Shown in pieces: positions 6,700-10,231 of a DNA stretch of 10,231 nucleotides. The position numbers and the translations under genes were made by a program. The stretch comes from Anaerolineae bacterium. Lineage in GTDB: Bacteria; Chloroflexota; Anaerolineae; B4-G1. A model generated the notes under the pieces. The model saw nothing but the letters and a program-made list of their open reading frames with translations. It had not been told where the DNA came from and ran no database searches. Within the stretch, counting starts at the first letter, position 1. Each line of letters begins with the position of its first letter. Where the stretch lies: NCBI GenBank assembly GCA_016783285.1, contig JADHWW010000175.1, positions 1-10,231 of the forward strand, written 5' to 3'.

Positions 6700-6750
6700 T
6701 CAGAGGTCCAGGCAATTGTTTGATGACATTAGTGCGCTCAGTATAAAAGG

Positions 6751-6778
6751 CAGGGCCGGGTCGTGAGACCCGGCCCTG
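6751..6778. terminator. strong hairpin terminator between HK2 and sHSP genes, probably bidirectional
   Basis: A perfect 12-bp stem, CAGGGCCGGGTC (6751-6762) and GACCCGGCCCTG (6767-6778), closes a GTGA loop. On the minus strand it is followed by CCTTTTAT, a reasonable U-tract for ending the sHSP transcript whose last stop is at 6801. On the plus strand it follows HK2 by about 50 bp but is trailed only by TCTCATAAT, so it is weaker in that direction. Confidence 0.85.
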
Positions 6779-6800
6779 TCTCATAATACGCTTGCCCGGC

Positions 6801-7247
6801 TTACTTGCTCTTGACCTCAATGACTTTGAGTTTGGTTTCCTCGGCCTTGGGCAGAGTGAGCGTCAGCACGCCGTTCTCGAAGACCGCCTCAACCTTGTCC
6901 GTTTCCACGGGCACGTTCAGTGTCAGCGTGCGGGAGAACGCACCGTAAGGCCGCTCCTGGAACAGATACTCGACGTTCTCCAACGGCGGCCGCAACTCGC
7001 CCTTGATGGTCAAGGTGTCGCCTTCGATGACAATACCCACCTCATCGGGAGTCAATCCCGGCAGTGCCGCGACAATGACGATTTCCCCCGGTGTCGCGTA
7101 CACGTCCAGTGGAAGCCGGAACGGTCGTTCCCGCAAGTCTCTATCCCAACCCCGTGTCGGGCGGATGAAACTCTCCTTGAAGAGCCGGTCCATCGCATCG
7201 CGCAAGGTCACCATCTCGCGCATTGGAGTCAAATGTGTAACAGTCAT
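6801..7247 (-). CDS. hsp20: small heat shock protein, Hsp20/alpha-crystallin family (148 aa, downstream copy)
   Basis: This is an ATP-independent holdase chaperone of the cytoplasm that forms oligomers and binds unfolding proteins. The N-terminal arm (1-45) includes LRDAMDRLFKESF. The alpha-crystallin domain spans about 46-135, with the conserved strand/loop series LPGLTPDEVGIVIEGDTLTIKGE and the signature GVLTLTLPKAE (126-136). The C-terminal tail has the I-x-V motif (IEV, 143-145) used in oligomer assembly. Length is normal. The start at 7247 is set by a complete 10-base Shine-Dalgarno, AGGAGGTGAT (7262-7253), 5 nt upstream. It is the second gene of a two-gene set, 65 bp behind a paralogue that clearly shares its arm and its C-terminal signature. 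It probably shares the upstream gene's transcript. Confidence 0.95.
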   Translation of the reverse strand: MTVTHLTPMREMVTLRDAMDRLFKESFIRPTRGWDRDLRERPFRLPLDVYATPGEIVIVAALPGLTPDEVGIVIEGDTLTIKGELRPPLENVEYLFQERPYGAFSRTLTLNVPVETDKVEAVFENGVLTLTLPKAEETKLKVIEVKSK

Positions 7248-7252
7248 TTTTT

Positions 7253-7274
7253 ATCACCTCCTGGTTTCAGAACA
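7253..7274 (-). promoter_or_regulatory. leader of the downstream sHSP gene: perfect SD with a weak masking hairpin
   Basis: In the mRNA, UUCUG can pair with CAGGA across an AAAC loop (5 bp, one G-U), covering the AGGA of the perfect AGGAGGUGAU ribosome site. Short weak stems pairing U-rich bases with AGGA are the design of fourU-type RNA thermometers, which are common in front of sHSP genes. Thermosensing is inferred, not shown. Confidence 0.4.
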
Positions 7275-7276
7275 TT

Positions 7277-7299
7277 GGGGGAGGATTTGATCCTCCCCC
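7277..7299. other. intercistronic hairpin between the two sHSP genes
   Basis: GGGGGAGGAT (7277-7286) and ATCCTCCCCC (7290-7299) form a perfect 10-bp stem with a 3-base loop. It begins 13 bp after the upstream sHSP stop. On the minus strand it is followed by AATGTTCTG and lacks a U-tract, so it is a poor intrinsic terminator. It fits better as an attenuator, or as an mRNA-stabilising or processing stem that gives the two genes different expression levels. Confidence 0.65.
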
Positions 7300-7312
7300 G
7301 TGTTCATCTCGA

Positions 7313-7768
7313 TTACTTGCTCTTAGCCTTGACTTTGATCGCCTTGGGCTTGACCTCTTCGGCCTTGGGCAGTGTCAGGGTCAGAATGCCATTCTCAAAT
7401 TCCGCCTCGGCCTCGTCGGCCACGACGGAGAGAGGGACGACCAGCGAACGGCAGAAGGAACCACAGCGACGCTCGCGGCGGATATAGTTCTCCTTCTTGA
7501 TTTCTCCCTCGGCCTTGGTCTCGCCTCTGATGGTCAAAGTGTCACCGACGATGCTGACGTCCAGGTCCTCGGGCTTGACCCCTGGAACAGCGGTCTTGAC
7601 AACGATGACATCGTCGGTCTCGTACATATCCACGGCGAGTGCTTCCATCCCGACCGGGGCCGGCCATCCGACCCGTGACTGCACGAAACTTTCTTCAAAG
7701 AGCCGATCCATTGCCTCCCGCAGACTGACCAGGTCGCGGAAGGGCTCCCAACGCACCAAGTTTGCCAT
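7313..7768 (-). CDS. hsp20: small heat shock protein, Hsp20/alpha-crystallin family (151 aa, upstream copy)
   Basis: This is a holdase chaperone paralogous to the gene downstream. The N-terminal arm starts MANLVRWEPFRDLVSLREAMDRLFEESF, typical of bacterial class A sHSPs. The alpha-crystallin domain covers about 43-138, with VPGVKPEDLDVSIVGDTLTIRGE and the signature GILTLTLPKAE (127-137). The C-terminal tail carries an I-x-V motif (IKV, 144-146). The start at 7768 is supported by GAGGAGGTG 6 nt upstream. An oddity is two cysteines, C102 and C106, in RRCGSFCRSL, where family members usually have RRYGSFSRSF. It is the first gene of the pair, downstream of the RR2 terminator, so its promoter should lie in 7790-7882, but I find no convincing -35/-10 pair there and no CIRCE-type heat-shock operator. 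Confidence 0.95.
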   Translation of the reverse strand: MANLVRWEPFRDLVSLREAMDRLFEESFVQSRVGWPAPVGMEALAVDMYETDDVIVVKTAVPGVKPEDLDVSIVGDTLTIRGETKAEGEIKKENYIRRERRCGSFCRSLVVPLSVVADEAEAEFENGILTLTLPKAEEVKPKAIKVKAKSK

Positions 7769-8006
7769 TTCTACACCTCCTCAGATTAGAATTGATTTTG
7801 GGATCTTACGATCATTTGTATTCTTACACAGTTTCATTAGATTCACACAAGAGCCACATCAGAAATACATTAGAAACAGAACGCCCCCGCGCACATTGCG
7901 GGGGCAGGGGTCCGTGACTATCTTGACAATGGGACCTATGAACCTACGCGGACTGTCCCAGTCGCCGATGGACAGTGAATGACTGGCCCGACCGTAAAGA
8001 GGTGTT
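7769..8006 (-). other. intergenic region between RR2 and the sHSP pair
   Basis: In minus-strand order it holds a dyad, ACTGTCC/GGACAGT (7970-7976 with 7952-7958), then the RR2 terminator (7883-7905), then an A/T-rich leader of about 110 bp leading to the upstream sHSP gene. ATTAGA (plus strand) occurs three times in that leader, at 7785-7790, 7836-7841 and 7869-7874. The best promoter guess, TTGTGT (7850-7845) with TAAGAA (7826-7821), is weak. The start-proximal part has UUCU able to pair with the AGGA of the ribosome site. Confidence 0.4.
7883..7905 (-). terminator. terminator of RR2
   Basis: GCCCCCGC (7883-7890) and GCGGGGGC (7898-7905) form a perfect 8-bp stem with a 7-base loop. On the minus strand it is followed by GTTCTGTTTCT, a T-rich tract. 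It lies about 100 bp beyond the RR2 stop and before the sHSP genes, so it should separate the two transcription units. Confidence 0.75.
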
Positions 8007-8729
8007 TCAGGCTAGCGCGGCCTCATCCTTGCGAAAGTCCACGAAGCGATACCCCACCCCGCGTTCGGTAAAGATATAGCGAGGATGGGATGGGTCGGGC
8101 TCAATCTTTTTCCGCAGATAGGTGATGTACAGACGCAAGTAGTGTATCTCCTCGCGGTATTCGTGGCCCCAGACCTTGGCCAGCAGCGTCTCGTGGGGCA
8201 CTATCCAGCCCGCGTTCTCGATCAAGTGGTAGAGCAGGCGGAATTCGGTGGGGCGCAACTTGATGCGCTGGCCTTCGACGATTACGTGTTGGCTGTCTAG
8301 GTCCACGCTCAGATGGTCATCAATACGGAGAATACCCTGAGCCTGCGCCATCGGGCTTTGAGTGCGGCGCAGCACCGCCTTGACACGGCTGACGAGTTCG
8401 CGGGTACTGAAAGGCTTGGTCACATAGTCGTCGGCTCCCAGTTCCAATCCGCGCACTTTGTCCTCCTCGTCAGCCCGAACGGTCAGCATAATCACCGGGA
8501 TGCTGGAAGTCTCGCGCAGTATCTCCAACGTCTCGAATCCGTCCAGTTCGGGCATCATCGCGTCGAGGATGACCAAGGCGGGCAGGTTCGTGCGCACCTT
8601 GTCGAGAGCCTGCAGGCCGTTGTAGGCTTCTATTACCCGGTATCCCTCCAGTTCCAGGTTCATACGGATGAACCGGGTCATGCGAGGTTCGTCATCCACT
8701 ACCAGGACAAGTTCACGGTGAGCAGGCAT
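8007..8729 (-). CDS. OmpR-family response regulator RR2 (240 aa)
   Basis: This is a DNA-binding response regulator. The receiver domain (about 6-120) has acidic pair D12/D13, phospho-acceptor D56 in [13 protein letters not shown]83 in [11 protein letters not shown] and K105 in VTKPF. The winged-helix domain (about 133-232) shows [42 protein letters not shown] and the wing [11 protein letters not shown]. The recognition-helix region resembles KdpE-type regulators, but there is no kdp operon here and no kinase adjacent on the same strand, so the target and partner are unknown. HK2, on the other side of the sHSP genes, is a candidate partner. The ATG at 8729 is the only start that keeps the receiver intact, yet no Shine-Dalgarno precedes it. 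Confidence 0.94.
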   Translation of the reverse strand: MPAHRELVLVVDDEPRMTRFIRMNLELEGYRVIEAYNGLQALDKVRTNLPALVILDAMMPELDGFETLEILRETSSIPVIMLTVRADEEDKVRGLELGADDYVTKPFSTRELVSRVKAVLRRTQSPMAQAQGILRIDDHLSVDLDSQHVIVEGQRIKLRPTEFRLLYHLIENAGWIVPHETLLAKVWGHEYREEIHYLRLYITYLRKKIEPDPSHPRYIFTERGVGYRFVDFRKDEAALA

Positions 8730-8751
8730 ATACTTATTAAACCACAGAAAG

Positions 8752-8757
8752 CGTCAA
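8752..8757 (-). promoter_or_regulatory. candidate -35 box of RR2
   Basis: TTGACG lies 22 bp before the RR2 ATG. The A/T-rich sequence TTTAATAAGTAT follows, but a -10 box at proper spacing (for example AGTATA) would touch the start codon, implying a leaderless mRNA. This agrees with the missing Shine-Dalgarno. The word TTGACGCT is shared with the HK2 promoter (5089-5096). Confidence 0.35.
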
Positions 8758-8804
8758 AAGACAATTTCAGCCAATCGGAAACAAGACCCGGATGGCGATT
8801 GTGA

Positions 8805-9761
8805 TCAAGGTGATTGCGGCGTGCCGTCCGCGACGCTGGCCGCCCGTTCGCTGAAGCACAAAAGCACTACGCCGATCACGACCAAACTCCCGCCCAGGAG
8901 TTGGGGGATGGTCAAGCGCTCGCCCAAGAGGCAAAAGGCCAATCCGGTTGTCAGCACCGGCTCTAGCGTGGCGATCAAGTTAGCCGTGACAGTTGGCAGA
9001 TGCGTCAGGCTGACAGTGTACAGGCCATATCCGCCGAGAGTGGGGCCGATGGCCAGCAAAACCAGAATCCCCCATCCCAGGGCGGCTTCATGCCACCCAC
9101 CTGGCCCAACCGCCAATGGCCTGGACAACCACAGGAACGTGTCGGGACGTTGCACTAGCAACAGGAAGGCCGCCCCGAGCGTAAAGGAGTACAGCGTGGC
9201 CGTCCATGGGTTGACACCCCGCCTGGACGAACCCTTGCCCAGCAGACTGTAAGCGGCAAATACCACGCCATTCGCCAGGCCGATGACAATGCCGGCCGGG
9301 TTGGCCTGCCAGGCCGCCCGGTCATACGCACCGGATACGAACACGCAGCCGACGATGCTCAAAATCACCGCGCCGATCTTGAGCGCGTCCAGCCGTTCAT
9401 CCAGCCAGCGCCAGCCTACCAGCGCCGTGAAAACCGGCGAACTGTGAACCAGCACCGTGGCCACCGCCGCCCCATTGAGCGCTACAGAGACCGTCCATAG
9501 TGCATGCGAAACGGACAGGACAAAGCCGTAGAGGACGAAAAACAACACGTGCCGGCGTCCCAGGTGCAGCAGGGGCCGGGCCACCAGGGCGAGTACTCCA
9601 AAGAGTACACCTGCCACAATCAGGTCGCGCCAGAAAGCCAGCACCAACGGCGGCATGTGGAAGCGCGTGGTCAGGTAGCCGATAAAGATACCGGTTGATG
9701 ACCAGATGACTGTAGCGACAAAAGCAATGAGATAGCCGTGTGTGGAGGAAGGTTTAATCAT
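8805..9761 (-). CDS. EamA/DMT-superfamily transporter (318 aa)
   Basis: This is an inner-membrane transporter of the drug/metabolite transporter superfamily, built from two tandem EamA domains of five helices each. I count ten hydrophobic segments, from GYLIAFVATVIWSSTGIFIG near the N-terminus to LLGGSLVVIGVVLLC near the C-terminus. The end of the second repeat has the familiar LEPVLTTGLAFCLLGERL pattern, and the first has the equivalent HSSPVFTALVGWRWLDERL. Length is typical. I chose the ATG at 9761 (MIKPSSTHGYL) because the upstream in-frame residues run back into the moeA stop region and have no membrane-protein character; a ribosome site is not obvious. The gene starts 26 bp after moeA, so co-transcription is likely. 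The substrate (amino acid, metabolite or drug export) cannot be inferred. Confidence 0.92.
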   Translation of the reverse strand: MIKPSSTHGYLIAFVATVIWSSTGIFIGYLTTRFHMPPLVLAFWRDLIVAGVLFGVLALVARPLLHLGRRHVLFFVLYGFVLSVSHALWTVSVALNGAAVATVLVHSSPVFTALVGWRWLDERLDALKIGAVILSIVGCVFVSGAYDRAAWQANPAGIVIGLANGVVFAAYSLLGKGSSRRGVNPWTATLYSFTLGAAFLLLVQRPDTFLWLSRPLAVGPGGWHEAALGWGILVLLAIGPTLGGYGLYTVSLTHLPTVTANLIATLEPVLTTGLAFCLLGERLTIPQLLGGSLVVIGVVLLCFSERAASVADGTPQSP

Positions 9762-9787
9762 AAGTAAGTCGCCAAAAGTTCTTGTTC

Positions 9788-10231
9788 TCAATCCAACATC
9801 ATCACCCACACCCGCGCGCCGGCCGGCGCGTGGGTCCATTCCTCTGGGATGATCGCCAGTGCACTGGCCTCGACCATCGAACTCAGGATGCCCGACCCCT
9901 GCTCGCCGGTGAGATAGGCGCGATACGCTCCCTCGTGCTGCTCGACGCGGACGCGCAGGAAGTGGCGGCGGCCATCCTTGTGCTTCACCTCGTCCATTAG
10001 CGTGGCCTCCACGACGGGCCGCTCCAATTCCGCCAACCCCAGCATCTTCAGGATGGCCGGACGTGCGAACATCTCAAAGGAGACCATCACCGAGACAGGA
10101 TTGCCGGGCAGGCCTAAGACGGGTACAGTTTTAACCCCCCCCGGCCCCCCCGCTTCGGGGGGGAGGCCGATGCGACCGAAGGCCAGGGGTTTGCCCGGTT
10201 TCATGCGCACCCGCCAGAACCCAATCTCTCC
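9788..10231 (-). CDS. moeA: molybdopterin molybdenumtransferase MoeA, C-terminal part (5' end outside window)
   Basis: MoeA inserts molybdenum into adenylylated molybdopterin, the last common step of molybdenum cofactor synthesis in the cytoplasm. The visible 147 residues begin GEIGFWRVRMKPGKPLAFGRI, followed by VLGLPGNPVSVMVSFEMFARPAILKMLG. These are hallmark motifs of the MoeA/gephyrin catalytic domain, and the C-terminal beta-domain follows (RVRVEQHEGAYRAYLTGEQGSGILSSMVEASALAIIPE). The frame is open to the window edge, so the gene continues upstream. An oddity: between FGRIG and VLGLPGNP lies a Gly/Pro-rich insert (LPPEAGGPGGVKT) encoded by a G/C palindrome at 10143-10168. In most MoeA proteins these two motifs are almost adjacent. 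The stop is at 9788-9790; the transporter gene follows closely. Confidence 0.93.
   Translation of the reverse strand, partial: GEIGFWRVRMKPGKPLAFGRIGLPPEAGGPGGVKTVPVLGLPGNPVSVMVSFEMFARPAILKMLGLAELERPVVEATLMDEVKHKDGRRHFLRVRVEQHEGAYRAYLTGEQGSGILSSMVEASALAIIPEEWTHAPAGARVWVMMLD
10143..10168. repeat. G/C palindrome embedded in moeA
   Basis: Seven C plus G (10145-10152) pair with C plus seven G (10156-10163) around the loop CTT, and GGCC on each side extends the stem past one unpaired A (10164). It encodes LPPEAGG and neighbours in the moeA frame. It looks like a small palindromic repeat element that landed in frame in a surface loop. Confidence 0.65.

Noticed and set aside
7769..7882. CIRCE or sigma-32-type heat-shock promoter for the sHSP genes
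   Set aside because: No TTAGCACTC-N9-GAGTGCTAA dyad and no convincing heat-shock -35/-10 pair were found; only weak sigma-70-like boxes are present.
7952..7976. ACTGTCC/GGACAGT dyad as a terminator
   Set aside because: The stem is only 7 bp with an 11-base loop and no T-tract on either side; the stronger hairpin at 7883-7905 better serves as the RR2 terminator.
8772..8801. CAATCG/CGATTG pairing after the transporter stop as a terminator
   Set aside because: It is a 6-bp stem with an 18-base loop and no U-tract, too weak to call.
9762..9839. Transporter start at 9839
   Set aside because: The extra 26 residues are polar, overlap the end of moeA and are not seen in EamA proteins; the ATG at 9761 leads directly into the first membrane helix.
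1..10231. CRISPR arrays, tRNA or rRNA genes
   Set aside because: No regularly spaced identical repeats and no cloverleaf or rRNA-like segments were seen on either strand.

Overview
The window (roughly 58-60% G+C by eye) comes from a bacterial chromosome rich in two-component systems. Tandem class-A-type small heat shock proteins, a HAMP-type sensor kinase with its OmpR/PhoB-type regulator, a soluble GAF-PAS kinase and the codon usage are compatible with a Chloroflexota (Anaerolineae-like) genome. That assignment is an impression from protein style and is unproven without a database search.

Layout. 1-132 is non-coding and carries a short imperfect repeat. A minus-strand sensor histidine kinase gene (HK1) originally ran from 4226 to 133, but an insertion sequence of about 2.63 kb (330-2957) has split it. 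The element has bipartite terminal inverted repeats, a 5-6 bp target duplication (G)GGGAA and one gene, an 821-residue DDE-type transposase (463-2928) of a family I cannot name. Removing the element and one target copy restores an in-frame kinase of about 486 residues. The break falls in the ATP-binding domain, between the G1 box and the F/G2 boxes. Upstream of HK1, with a GTGA stop/start overlap, is its presumed partner RR1 (4223-4912). A divergent regulatory region (4913-5130) separates RR1 from a plus-strand soluble GAF-PAS-HisKA-HATPase kinase (HK2, 5131-6699), which has a strong sigma-70-like promoter and almost no leader.

HK2 converges on two tandem minus-strand small heat shock protein genes (6801-7247 and 7313-7768), with a strong hairpin terminator between them. 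Both sHSP leaders have near-perfect Shine-Dalgarno sequences that can pair with an upstream UUCU, a possible RNA-thermometer arrangement. Behind them, also on the minus strand, lie a second OmpR-family regulator (RR2, 8007-8729) with its own terminator, a 10-helix EamA/DMT transporter (8805-9761), and the 3' part of moeA (9788 to the window edge). moeA has a G/C palindrome embedded in frame in its coding sequence.

How the parts work together: RR1-HK1 was a classical membrane sensor/regulator operon. The insertion should have killed the kinase while leaving RR1 and its promoter intact, so RR1 is now probably an orphan beside an intact soluble kinase (HK2). RR2 lacks an adjacent kinase on its own strand and is the other obvious candidate partner for HK2. 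The sHSP pair gives holdase chaperone capacity. moeA (molybdenum cofactor synthesis) and the transporter look like a separate housekeeping unit.
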